A stretch of DNA of 64,000 nt from Paludibacter sp. (GTDB lineage: Bacteria > Bacteroidota > Bacteroidia > Bacteroidales > Paludibacteraceae). The stretch is from NCBI GenBank assembly GCA_010365115.1, contig JAAFGX010000010.1, positions 1 to 64,000 of the forward strand, in the 5' to 3' direction. Below, one piece after another: positions 48,598 through 57,942 of the stretch (position 1 is the first letter of the stretch; the number at the start of each line of letters is the position of its first letter). Both the position numbers and the translations under genes were made by a program. The notes under the pieces are model-generated. The model saw only the letters and a list, made by a program, of their open reading frames with translations. It was not told where the DNA came from and ran no database searches.

Positions 48598-48863
48598 CAT
48601 CAGAATACTCCGTCAGTGTTCTATTATTGTTTTTTATATTGAATATTGATTTCATCAGACACAATACTTTTGAACGTATTTATTCTCAATTAATTGTAGA
48701 TTTTTTACACCCCACCTGTTAGGACTCAATTTAAATATTACTGTCTACGTTTGATTCTCAAACATAATGCAACGTTTTTACTCAACATTTCATCTATATT
48801 TAAAATGGATAAAATTTACATCCAAAATTTATTTATTACAAACCAATTTAATTATTTTGAGTT

Positions 48864-49598
48864 ATGAAAAAGTTGATATTCGTAATTATGGCTTCAGCAT
48901 TGTTACTGTCTTGTAACCGCGAAAATGAAAATATGTATGAAAATGATTTGTCAGATATAGCTACTGTGGACAATTCGGCACAAAGCACCAAATTCTTTCT
49001 GAATCTGGATAATAAAGAACGGCTATACACTATGGTATCGGACTTGAGATATTATCGTCCGAAAGATGGACAGCGGGTTATTGCCAACTATGTAATTCTT
49101 TCGAACAAGAGTGACACCAGCACTTACAATCACGATGTGAAATTAATTGATGTATATGAAATACTAACAAAAGGCATTTTCAGAATTAAACCGGTCCAAC
49201 AAGACAGTATTGGAAATGACCAGATTGAAATCAGACAAATGTGGATAGGAAGTGATTATCTAAATGTAGAATTTAGTTATCCGGGATATAATAAAATCCA
49301 TTTTATAAGTCTTATTTCGGATAGTACAAAAACATATACCGACAATAAAATCCATCTGGAATTCCGACACAATGCAAACGGCGATTATCCTTCCATTTCG
49401 AAGTGGGGAATGGCATCCTTCGATTTAAGGTCATTGCAATCGAATGCCACAAACGACTCGTTGCAACTGGTAATTCATACCAAAGAATACCGCTCAACAG
49501 GAGACAACACCTATTCAATGACCTATAAATTTAATACTCCAAGTCTGGTTTCTGCCAGAAAAATCAGCATTCCAAAAAATGCAGAAAAAGCTTATTAA
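48864..49598 (+). CDS. Exported lipoprotein, possibly NigD-like
   Basis: Lipobox LLLSCNRE; RVIANYVILSNKSDTSTYNHDVKLIDVYEILTKGIF resembles NigD-like Bacteroidetes lipoproteins. Confidence 0.5.
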   Translation: MKKLIFVIMASALLLSCNRENENMYENDLSDIATVDNSAQSTKFFLNLDNKERLYTMVSDLRYYRPKDGQRVIANYVILSNKSDTSTYNHDVKLIDVYEILTKGIFRIKPVQQDSIGNDQIEIRQMWIGSDYLNVEFSYPGYNKIHFISLISDSTKTYTDNKIHLEFRHNANGDYPSISKWGMASFDLRSLQSNATNDSLQLVIHTKEYRSTGDNTYSMTYKFNTPSLVSARKISIPKNAEKAY

Positions 49599-49617
49599 TT
49601 CGATCTTTAAATTTTGC

Positions 49618-49655
49618 AAAAAGTCCAATCTGTTTTAAACAGATTGGACTTTTTA
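49618..49655 (+). terminator. Intrinsic terminator
   Basis: AAAAAGTCCAATCTGTTTTAAACAGATTGGACTTTTT just after the lipoprotein gene. Confidence 0.8.
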
Positions 49656-49755
49656 CATGTTTTGTTATTAGCTACTTTAAAAATGAAGTCTTGACTTTTT
49701 GTTTTATGAATTCTGAAGGAATTTAATCTTTATAGCACTCATTTTTGAAACATCT

Positions 49756-49778
49756 ATTCGACCTCGATGAGGTCGAAT
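49756..49778. repeat. Palindrome ATTCGACCTC-GAT-GAGGTCGAAT
   Basis: Perfect 10-bp arms, 3-nt loop; second small hairpin TGACTT-CTTCT-AAGTCA at 49811-49827. Confidence 0.75.
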
Positions 49779-49917
49779 GGTACAATAAAAATGATTCATC
49801 TATAAACATGTGACTTCTTCTAAGTCAAAAAATATAGAATTATTGACTTTCTAAAAAAATTAAGACTACTTCAATTTATTTTAAAAAATAAAATAGCTTT
49901 TCACATTTACTTTTTTC

Positions 49918-49925
49918 TATCTTTG
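49918..49925 (+). promoter_or_regulatory. -7 box TATCTTTG upstream of pepD
   Basis: TTCTATCTTTGTAG matches TAnnTTTG, 48 bp before the ATG. Confidence 0.5.
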
Positions 49926-49972
49926 TAGTTCGAATTTCTGAAATATAATCATTATTTATAAAAAATACACCT

Positions 49973-51418
49973 ATGAAAACACTGAAACCCGAATTGGTAT
50001 GGAATTTTTTTCATGATATTACTCAAATTCCACGTCCGTCGAAAAAAGAAGAAAAAGTAATTGCCTATCTAAAAGCATTTAGCGAAAATTATAAATTAGA
50101 ATCCAAAGTGGATGCCACTGGCAATGTGTTGATTTGCAAGCCGCCCACTGCTGGATACGAAAACCATAAAATGGTGATACTGCAAGCACATATGGATATG
50201 GTTTGTGAAAAAAACAGTGACATCTCCTTTAATTTCGATACCGATCCTATTCAAACTTATATAGATGGTGACTGGGTAAAAGCTAAAGGAACAACCTTAG
50301 GTGCAGATAATGGCATAGGTATGTCGTTGATGCTAGCCATTTTGGCTTCTGATAATTTAAAACATCCGGCATTGGAATGTTTATTTACTGCAGATGAAGA
50401 AACCGGACTGACTGGTGCGTTTGCTCTTGATAAAAAATTATTAAAAGGAGAAGTGTTGATAAATCTTGATTCGGAAGATGATGGTGAAATTTTCGTGGGT
50501 TGTGCGGGAGGAATTGACACTACAGCTATTCTGCCCTTTAAAGCGGAGAAATCTCCCAACGGGTATTTTACATTTAGTGTTTCGGTGAAAGGTCTGACAG
50601 GTGGACATTCGGGTGACGATATTGATAAGGGCAGAGGTAATGCCAATAAAATTCTGAACCGATACCTTTGGGATGTGAATAAAAAAATGGATGTGCGCAT
50701 TCATAATTTTGATGGCGGCAATCTGCGAAATGCCATTCCACGAGAAGCAACGGCTACCGTTTCGGTTCCGTTTTCCGAAAAAGAAAATATCCGTGTCATG
50801 CTCAATACGTATATTGTTGATTTAGAACAAGAACTGGGCGAAATTGAACCGAACATGCAGATCAATCTTGAATCGGAAACACAACCCGAAATGGCTATTG
50901 ATAAAACAACTTCAAATGCCTTATTGAATGTATTATACGCTTGTCCGCATGGAGTGAAAGCCATGAGTAAGGATATGCCCGGACTGGTGGAAACGTCTAC
51001 CAATCTGGCTTCAATAAAAATGAAACCCAACAATACGATTTTAATTACCACAAGTCAGCGGAGTTCAGTCGATTCGGCAAAATACGATATTGCACATCAG
51101 GTGGAAGCTGTAATGACTTTGGCAGGAGCAACTGCCACGCACGGTGATGGTTATCCGGGCTGGAAACCCAACCTAAAATCGGACATACTGAAAACCGCAC
51201 AGGAAAGCTACAAAAAACTGTTTGACGAAGAACCAAAAATTCGGGCCATACATGCGGGACTAGAATGCGGACTTTTCCTTGAAAAATATCCGCACTTGGA
51301 TATGATTTCCATTGGACCGCAAATGTACGGCGTTCATTCACCGGACGAACGGTTGAGTATTAGTTCAACCCAAAAGTGTTGGAAATGGCTGGTGGAGATA
51401 TTGGAAAATAGTTTGTAA
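49973..51418 (+). CDS. pepD: Aminoacyl-histidine dipeptidase (M20 family)
   Basis: VILQAHMDMVCEKNSD, GTTLGADNGIGMSLMLAIL, CLFTADEETGLTGAFAL, KGLTGGHSGDDIDKGRGNANKIL. Confidence 0.95.
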   Translation: MKTLKPELVWNFFHDITQIPRPSKKEEKVIAYLKAFSENYKLESKVDATGNVLICKPPTAGYENHKMVILQAHMDMVCEKNSDISFNFDTDPIQTYIDGDWVKAKGTTLGADNGIGMSLMLAILASDNLKHPALECLFTADEETGLTGAFALDKKLLKGEVLINLDSEDDGEIFVGCAGGIDTTAILPFKAEKSPNGYFTFSVSVKGLTGGHSGDDIDKGRGNANKILNRYLWDVNKKMDVRIHNFDGGNLRNAIPREATATVSVPFSEKENIRVMLNTYIVDLEQELGEIEPNMQINLESETQPEMAIDKTTSNALLNVLYACPHGVKAMSKDMPGLVETSTNLASIKMKPNNTILITTSQRSSVDSAKYDIAHQVEAVMTLAGATATHGDGYPGWKPNLKSDILKTAQESYKKLFDEEPKIRAIHAGLECGLFLEKYPHLDMISIGPQMYGVHSPDERLSISSTQKCWKWLVEILENSL

Positions 51419-51459
51419 CTATAATTTTCCCAAAGTTAAGAACTTTGGGAAAATTATAG
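51419..51459. repeat. Perfect 19-bp inverted repeat, 3-nt loop
   Basis: CTATAATTTTCCCAAAGTT-AAG-AACTTTGGGAAAATTATAG. Confidence 0.95.
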
Positions 51460-51526
51460 ATTGAATATTTCCATCAATGGCAAAGGTTTTAAACGATTCG
51501 TTCAATTATAAAATTTGCAGGAAAAA

Positions 51527-51556
51527 TTGTTTTGGTTTCTAAAAATGCTATATTTG
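51527..51556 (+). promoter_or_regulatory. Bacteroidetes-type promoter (TTG-N19-TATATTTG)
   Basis: TTG at 51527-51529 and TATATTTG at 51549-51556, 46 bp before the ATPase start. Confidence 0.6.
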
Positions 51557-51601
51557 CAGCAATTAATGTAATTTTATCATGATATAATAACAAAATGAAT
51601 C

Positions 51602-52744
51602 ATGTATATACGAAAACTACTGCTCGAAAGTGATAATAATGATAGTATTTTTTTATGGGGTGCTCGTCAGGTTGGGAAAACAACATTATTAGAATATCAG
51701 TATCCAAATGCAAGATATTATGATTTATTGCAATCCACTGAATTTGAACGGCTATTCCGACGTCCTTCGTTACTGAGTGAAGAACTTGAGACTGCCTTAG
51801 AAGGTGAATTGGTGATTATTGATGAAATTCAGAAAGTTCCTCAGTTATTAGACGAAGTTCAACGGCTGATTCACAAGAAAAAGCTTCGATTTATACTCAG
51901 CGGTTCCAGTCCTAGAAAATTGAAACGAATAGGAGCTAATTTACTGGGAGGAAGAGCGTTAAAAAAAACACTGTTCCCATTGGTAAGTGCCGAAATTCCT
52001 GACTTTGACATTCTAAAGGCTGTGAATAATGGCATGATTCCCAGACATTATGCTGTGAACAATCCATGGGAACGATTTCGGGCTTATATAGGCGTTTACC
52101 TGAACGAGGAAATCAGAGAAGAAGCTATTTCTAGAAAGTTAAACTCTTTTTCGCGGTTTTTAGAGGTTGCTGCATATAGCAATACCGAAATGGTGGTTTA
52201 TAAAAACATAGCGCAAGATTGTGGTATTGACCACCGTACAGTAAAAGAATATTTTGAAATACTTCAAGATACATTAATCGGCTATCTAATACCTGGTTTT
52301 AGTGCTACGCAAAAAAGAAGAGCTATTTTAGCGCCAAAATTCTATTACTTTGATGTAGGTGTTGCCAATTATTTGTGTAATAGAAAAAATATTCAACAGG
52401 GTACCGATGCTTTTGGTCATGCTTTTGAACATCTTATTATTCAAGAACTTATTGCATACCTAAATTACCAAAACTCAGATGAAGCCTTAACTTATTGGCG
52501 CACCAGCAGTGGATACGAAGTGGATGCTATCATTGGGCATGGACGCATTGCCATAGAAATAAAATCGAGCAATGAAGTAAATGCAAGACATTTAAAAGGA
52601 TTAAAGGCATTTCTCGAAGATTTTCCGCAGGCACGAACAATAGTTGTTTCCATGGATAAAAACAAGCGAGTTTTAAATGGTGTTGAGATATTTCCGGCTA
52701 GCGAATTCTTAAAGGCTTTGTGGAACGGTGATATAAGTAAGTGA
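51602..52744 (+). CDS. AAA-type ATPase with C-terminal DUF4143 domain
   Basis: Walker A WGARQVGKTTLLEYQYPNARYYDLL, VIIDEIQKVPQLLDEVQRLI, FILSGSSPRKLKRIGANLLGGRA, ALTYWRTSSGYEVDAIIGHGRIAIEIKSS. Confidence 0.9.
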   Translation: MYIRKLLLESDNNDSIFLWGARQVGKTTLLEYQYPNARYYDLLQSTEFERLFRRPSLLSEELETALEGELVIIDEIQKVPQLLDEVQRLIHKKKLRFILSGSSPRKLKRIGANLLGGRALKKTLFPLVSAEIPDFDILKAVNNGMIPRHYAVNNPWERFRAYIGVYLNEEIREEAISRKLNSFSRFLEVAAYSNTEMVVYKNIAQDCGIDHRTVKEYFEILQDTLIGYLIPGFSATQKRRAILAPKFYYFDVGVANYLCNRKNIQQGTDAFGHAFEHLIIQELIAYLNYQNSDEALTYWRTSSGYEVDAIIGHGRIAIEIKSSNEVNARHLKGLKAFLEDFPQARTIVVSMDKNKRVLNGVEIFPASEFLKALWNGDISK

Positions 52745-52781
52745 TAGTAAATAATGTCGTATTTAATTTATAAAAAAAATA

Positions 52782-52827
52782 GAACGCAGATTTTCGCAGA
52801 TTAGGCGGATTAAAAAAAACGGATTTC
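52782..52827. repeat. Bacteroidetes-type dispersed repeat fragment
   Basis: GAACGCAGATTTTCGCAGATTAGGCGGATTAAAAAAAACGGATTT, similar to the left arm of the 48457 element. Confidence 0.55.
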
Positions 52828-52988
52828 AATATTGCTTTCAGCAATTTGATTATCAAATACATGAAGCAATATTCTCTCACCAAATCCACAATCTATTTAT
52901 AACTAATAAAATGTGCAATATATTGTCCCATCTACTTAGTATTCGGATAAGTCAAATTTATCTAACCTGATGTAATCAACCAAACAAT

Positions 52989-54218
52989 ATGAAAAAACCA
53001 AATAAGCGCAAAATTATCAACGATCCGGTTTTCGGATTTATCAATATTCCAAACGATTTTTTGTACGATATCATTCAGCATCCGTACTTTCAGCGACTAA
53101 CGCGAATTAAGCAATTGGGGCTTTCGTCGTTTGTATATCCGGGAGCGCAACACACCCGCATGCAACATTCGTTGGGTGCAATGCATCTAATGGGGGAAGC
53201 CATCGCACAACTGCAACAGGAAGGACACGAAATAACACCGCCAGAAGCTGAAGCGGTGCGGGCTTGCATCTTGCTACACGATATTGGTCATGGACCTTTT
53301 TCGCATACGTTGGAGCATAGTTTAGTGTATGGAATCAACCACGAAGAAATTTCGTTGTGGATGATGCAAAAGATAAATGCCGAGATGGATGGTAAACTGG
53401 ATATGACGTTGGAAATTTTCACCAATGTGTATCCTAAAAAATTCTTACATCAATTGGTTTCCAGTCAGTTGGATATGGACCGGTTGGATTATTTAAGTCG
53501 CGACAGTTTCTATTCGGGCGTAAGTGAAGGAATTATCGGAGCTGCTCGCATTATAAAAATGTTGAATATTCATGATGATCAACTGGTCATTGAGGCAAAA
53601 GGAATTTATTCTATCGAAAAATTTCTGGTGGCGCGACGGTTGATGTATTGGCAGGTTTATTTGCACAAAACATCGGTGGCTGCCGAGCAAATGTTATTGA
53701 ATATTTTGAAACGAGCCAAAGAGTTGGCAAGTAAAGGGGTTGTACTTTTCGCAACACCGGCGTTGCATTATTTTCTTTATAATGAGATTCATAAACAAAA
53801 TTTCAGACTTACCGGCGACGCATTGGAACATTTTGCCATGCTCGATGATTCGGATCTGATAAGTGCTATCAAGGTGTGGTCGTCTCATTCCGATATCGTT
53901 CTGTCAACTTTATGCAAGGCATTTACAAACAGGCGACTTTTTAAAGTGTTGATAAGTGCCGAGTCGGTTAAAAATGAAATTAAAAATCAGTATTTAGAAC
54001 AATACACCCGACATTTTGGAATAAATATTAACGATGCAACATACTTTTTAGGTGAAGAAATCGTTAGTACCGATACGTACAGTCCTGACGATGATAATAT
54101 CAATATCTTATTCAAAGATGGAACAATAAAAGACATTGCTGACGCTTCGGATATGTTAAACATCAGTGTTTTGACAAAGAAAGTGGAAAAGCATTATTTT
54201 TGTTTCATGCGATTGTAA
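52989..54218 (+). CDS. HD-domain phosphohydrolase
   Basis: LTRIKQLGLSSFVYPGAQHTRMQHSLGAMHLM, ACILLHDIGHGPFSHTLEH, SSQLDMDRLDYLSRDSFYSGVSEG. Confidence 0.88.
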   Translation: MKKPNKRKIINDPVFGFINIPNDFLYDIIQHPYFQRLTRIKQLGLSSFVYPGAQHTRMQHSLGAMHLMGEAIAQLQQEGHEITPPEAEAVRACILLHDIGHGPFSHTLEHSLVYGINHEEISLWMMQKINAEMDGKLDMTLEIFTNVYPKKFLHQLVSSQLDMDRLDYLSRDSFYSGVSEGIIGAARIIKMLNIHDDQLVIEAKGIYSIEKFLVARRLMYWQVYLHKTSVAAEQMLLNILKRAKELASKGVVLFATPALHYFLYNEIHKQNFRLTGDALEHFAMLDDSDLISAIKVWSSHSDIVLSTLCKAFTNRRLFKVLISAESVKNEIKNQYLEQYTRHFGININDATYFLGEEIVSTDTYSPDDDNINILFKDGTIKDIADASDMLNISVLTKKVEKHYFCFMRL

Positions 54219-54351
54219 AATTTCACTACTGATATTTTACTTTTTGAATGTGAAAAATATGGGAAATTGAACATTGATTTCTTAAATTCTTTACACATGT
54301 TTATGGATTATTGGAAATAGTTTAGTACTTTTGCAATCAAATTTTTTTTAT

Positions 54352-55395
54352 ATGGAGTTTACTGCTCAACAAATTGCTGATTTTTTACAAGGAGAAATAC
54401 AAGGTGATCCCTCGGTAAAAGTAGGTGACTTTTCGAAAATAGAAGAAGGGAAACCGGGTACGTTGAGTTTTTTATCAAATCCAAAGTACAGCCAATATAT
54501 TTATGAAAGTCAGGCAAGTATAGTGCTTGTAAACAAAAGCTTTCAACCCGAAAAAGAAATTCAGGCAACGTTGATTCTTGTGGATGATGCCTATCAATCA
54601 TTGGCATTATTAATGTCGTTGGTGGATCAAGCCAAACCTAAAAAAACAGGAATTTCACCGCTTTCATTCGTTTCACCTTCTGCCAAAATTGGTCATAATT
54701 CTTACATTGCTCCTTTTGTATACATTGGCGAAAATGTTAAAATTGGTGATGATTGTTCATTGAACTCACATTGCAGCATTGCAGAAGGTGTTCAAATAGG
54801 TAAAAATGTAACTTTATTTCCCGGAGTTACCATATATAATGCTTGTGTGATTGGCAATAATTGCACATTGCATTCTGGTTCGGTAATTGGGTCGGATGGT
54901 TTTGGTTTTGCACCCACTGAAGATGGTTCGTTCAAAAAAATTCCTCAAATGGGGAATGTGATTTTGGAAGAAAATGTGGAAATTGGTGCAAATTCAATTG
55001 TTGACAGAGCCACTTTGGGGAGTACGATTATACGCAAAGGAGTAAAAATAGACAATCTGGTACAAATAGCACACAATGTAGAAGTGGGCGAAAACACTGT
55101 AATTGCTGCCCAAACAGGGGTTTCAGGATCAACAAAACTTGGCAGACAATGTATTTTGGCTGGTCAGGTTGGTATTGCTGGACACCTTCAAATTGCAGAT
55201 GGCACAATATTTGGCGCACAATCTGGCGTTCCGAATTCTGTAAAAATTCCTAACCAAACGTTACAGGGTTATCCTGCTGTTCCGATAATGACTTTTCACA
55301 AAGCAGCCATAGTCCATAAAAATCTTCCTGATCTTCAGAAACTTATTTATGCTATGCAGAAAAGAATTGAAGAATTAGAAAAGAAGATGAAATAA
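54352..55395 (+). CDS. lpxD: UDP-3-O-(3-hydroxyacyl)glucosamine N-acyltransferase
   Basis: Hexapeptide repeats; [73 protein letters not shown]. Confidence 0.95.
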   Translation: MEFTAQQIADFLQGEIQGDPSVKVGDFSKIEEGKPGTLSFLSNPKYSQYIYESQASIVLVNKSFQPEKEIQATLILVDDAYQSLALLMSLVDQAKPKKTGISPLSFVSPSAKIGHNSYIAPFVYIGENVKIGDDCSLNSHCSIAEGVQIGKNVTLFPGVTIYNACVIGNNCTLHSGSVIGSDGFGFAPTEDGSFKKIPQMGNVILEENVEIGANSIVDRATLGSTIIRKGVKIDNLVQIAHNVEVGENTVIAAQTGVSGSTKLGRQCILAGQVGIAGHLQIADGTIFGAQSGVPNSVKIPNQTLQGYPAVPIMTFHKAAIVHKNLPDLQKLIYAMQKRIEELEKKMK

Positions 55396-55476
55396 ATATC
55401 AATTCCTATTTATCAATAATTAATTCAAAAACAAATTACAAGTATTTATCTACTTGCAACTTGCAACTGAAAAAGC

Positions 55477-56859
55477 ATGTCAAATCAAAACACAATTAAA
55501 CAAGCCTTTACACTTTCAGGAAAAGGTTTGCACTCCGGTTTAGAAATTAATCTTACGTTCCTACCGGCTCCCGAGAATCATGGCATCAAAATCAAACGTG
55601 TTGATTTAGCCGAACAACCTGAAATGGATGCTGTAGCCGAATACGTTGCAGAAACTACCCGTGGTACCGTTCTGAAAAAAGGTGAAATGCAAGTAAGCAC
55701 AGTAGAACACGCCCTGTCGGCGTTGTATGCATTAGGCATTGACAATTGTATGCTCGAGGTGGATGCACCGGAGTTTCCAATATTGGATGGCAGTGCAAAA
55801 TACTATGTTGAGCAGATTCAACTGGCTGGCATTGAAGAGCAAAAAGCTGAAAAAGACTATTATATTGTACGAAAGAAAATAGAATACTGCATTCCTGAAA
55901 CTGGTGCGAAAATTACTATTTTACCCGATGATATTTTCAGCGTGGATGTACATATCGGGTTTGATTCACCAATTTTAAATAATCAATTTGCAAGCTTATC
56001 GTCGTTGGATAATTACACAACTGAAATTGCTTCCGCACGTACTTTCGTTTTTGTACACGAAATTGAATACTTGGCAAAATTGAATCTGATAAAAGGAGGT
56101 GATTTAAAAAATGCCATCGTTATTTATGATAAACCAATATCACAAACGGACTATGATAAATTAGCTGACTTGATGGATCAGCCGCATCAGGATGCTACAA
56201 GATTGGGTTATCTGAATGGCGGCGTAAAATTTCCAAACGAACCTGCACGACACAAATTGCTCGATGTTATTGGCGATCTTTCTTTGATTGGAAAACCGAT
56301 AAAAGGGAAAGTGATTGCAACCTTTCCAGGACATAAAATAAACACTGATATCGCCAAACAAATTCGCAAGGAATTGAAGAAACAGGAAGTTCAAGCTCCT
56401 GTTTACGACGATACCATTCCGCCAGTTTTGGATGTAGCTGCTATTCGTAAGTTATTACCGCATCGCTGGCCATTTCTAATGGTTGACAAAATCATTCAGA
56501 TGCGTGAAAAAGTAATTGTCGGAGTAAAAAACGTAACGGTAAACGAAACATTTTTCATGGGACATTTTCCCGACGAGCCTGTAATGCCAGGCGTTCTACT
56601 TGTTGAAGCTATGGCGCAAACAGGTGGATTATTGGTGTTAAACTCAGTAGATGAACCCGAGCGTTATTCAACCTATTTTTTAAAAATAGACAATGTAAAA
56701 TTCCGTCAGAAAGTGGTTCCCGGCGATACGGTGATATTCCATTTGGAAATGACTGAACCCATGCGTCGTGGATGTGCCATAATGAAAGGAACTGCATTTG
56801 TAGGTGGAAAAATAGTAACAGAAGCCGAATTTATGGCTCAAATAGTAAAGAATAAATAG
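55477..56859 (+). CDS. lpxC/fabZ: Bifunctional UDP-3-O-acyl-GlcNAc deacetylase / 3-hydroxyacyl-ACP dehydratase
   Basis: LpxC half: FTLSGKGLHSG, VSTVEHALSALYALGIDNC; FabZ half: LPHRWPFLMVDKI, NETFFMGHFPDEPVMPGVLLVEAMAQTGG; fusion typical of Bacteroidetes. Confidence 0.96.
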   Translation: MSNQNTIKQAFTLSGKGLHSGLEINLTFLPAPENHGIKIKRVDLAEQPEMDAVAEYVAETTRGTVLKKGEMQVSTVEHALSALYALGIDNCMLEVDAPEFPILDGSAKYYVEQIQLAGIEEQKAEKDYYIVRKKIEYCIPETGAKITILPDDIFSVDVHIGFDSPILNNQFASLSSLDNYTTEIASARTFVFVHEIEYLAKLNLIKGGDLKNAIVIYDKPISQTDYDKLADLMDQPHQDATRLGYLNGGVKFPNEPARHKLLDVIGDLSLIGKPIKGKVIATFPGHKINTDIAKQIRKELKKQEVQAPVYDDTIPPVLDVAAIRKLLPHRWPFLMVDKIIQMREKVIVGVKNVTVNETFFMGHFPDEPVMPGVLLVEAMAQTGGLLVLNSVDEPERYSTYFLKIDNVKFRQKVVPGDTVIFHLEMTEPMRRGCAIMKGTAFVGGKIVTEAEFMAQIVKNK

Positions 56860-57008
56860 TTGGTAGTTTATAGTTGGTAGTAGGTAGTATGTAGTTGGTA
56901 ATGCTAATAGTTAATGCGCATAACGCATAACACAGAATGCATAACACTAAACACCAAACACTAAACACTAAACGCGAAACGCGAAAAACAGAAAACAGAA
57001 CACAGAAC
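56857..57008. repeat. Inverted-polarity 7-bp word array
   Basis: 6 words 56858-56899 (AGTTGGT AGTTTAT AGTTGGT AGTAGGT AGTATGT AGTTGGT); hinge GTTAATGC|GCATAAC; 13 words 56918-57008 (GCATAAC x2 ACAGAAT GCATAAC ACTAAAC ACCAAAC ACTAAAC x2 GCGAAAC GCGAAAA ACAGAAA ACAGAAC x2). Confidence 0.97.
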
Positions 57009-57022
57009 ATTTAATAATTATT

Positions 57023-57802
57023 ATGAAACAACCTTTAGCTTATATCCATCCCGATGCGAAGATTGCACCTACAGTTGTAATCGAGCCTTTTGTAACCATT
57101 GATAAAAATGTGGTTATTGGCGATGGATCTCAAATAGGATCGAACGTTACCATTTTAGAAGGTGTGCGAATTGGAAAAAATTGCAAAATATTCCCCGGCG
57201 CTGTCATTGGAGCTATTCCACAGGATTTGAAATTTCAAGGCGAAGATTCGTTAGTGATTATTGGAGATAACACCACCATCCGTGAATATGTTACTATAAA
57301 CAGAGGTACTTCAGCAAAAGGAAAAACAGTTGTGGGCAACAATTGTTTACTAATGGCGTATTGCCATGTTGCACATGATTGTGTTGTTGGAAACAATGTA
57401 ATCATGTCAAATGCTACACAACTAGCAGGCGAAGTGGTTATTGATGATTTTGCCATTTTGAGTGCAGGAATTTTGGTGCATCAATTTACACATATTGGTT
57501 CGCATGTGATGATTCAGGGTGGATCAAAAATCAACAAAGATGTTCCACCGTTTATTACTGCAGGTCGCGATCCAATTTCATATGCCGGAATCAACTCTAT
57601 CGGATTGCGTCGCAGAGGTTATACTAACGAACAAATACGTGACATACAAGACGTGTATCGTTATCTTTACCAATCGGGAATGAATACGACTCATGCCATC
57701 GAAAGAATTCAAGCTGAATTGCCAGCCACCAAAGAGCGTGACGAGATTTTACTTTTTATTAAAAACTCACCACGCGGAATTATTAAAGGATATTTTGAGT
57801 AG
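57023..57802 (+). CDS. lpxA: UDP-N-acetylglucosamine O-acyltransferase
   Basis: Left-handed beta-helix hexapeptides; GAIPQDLKFQGEDSLVIIGDNTTIREYVTINRGT; LMAYCHVAHDCVVGNNVIMSN; GINSIGLRRRGYT. Confidence 0.96.
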   Translation: MKQPLAYIHPDAKIAPTVVIEPFVTIDKNVVIGDGSQIGSNVTILEGVRIGKNCKIFPGAVIGAIPQDLKFQGEDSLVIIGDNTTIREYVTINRGTSAKGKTVVGNNCLLMAYCHVAHDCVVGNNVIMSNATQLAGEVVIDDFAILSAGILVHQFTHIGSHVMIQGGSKINKDVPPFITAGRDPISYAGINSIGLRRRGYTNEQIRDIQDVYRYLYQSGMNTTHAIERIQAELPATKERDEILLFIKNSPRGIIKGYFE

Positions 57803-57807
57803 GAAAC

Positions 57808-57934
57808 AAAAGCCCCCTAAATCCCCCGTTGGGGGGACTTTTAAATTGAAGTGTATTTTTATTCTAAAATATTTCACAAAACAATGGAAACTATCTTTAA
57901 GTCCCCTATCGGGGGATTTAGGGGCTTTTAAAAT
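57808..57934. repeat. REPIN-like inverted doublet of a CCCCCTAAATCCCCC palindromic repeat
   Basis: AAAAGCCCCCTAAATCCCCCGTTGGGGGGACTTTTAAA (57808-57845) and its inverted relative TTTAAGTCCCCTATCGGGGGATTTAGGGGCTTTTAAAA (57897-57934). Confidence 0.92.
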
Positions 57935-57942
57935 AGATTTTT

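Noticed and set aside
51602-52744. Defence-related ATPase
   Set aside because: AAA + DUF4143 proteins are widespread orphans; no partner gene or defence context here.
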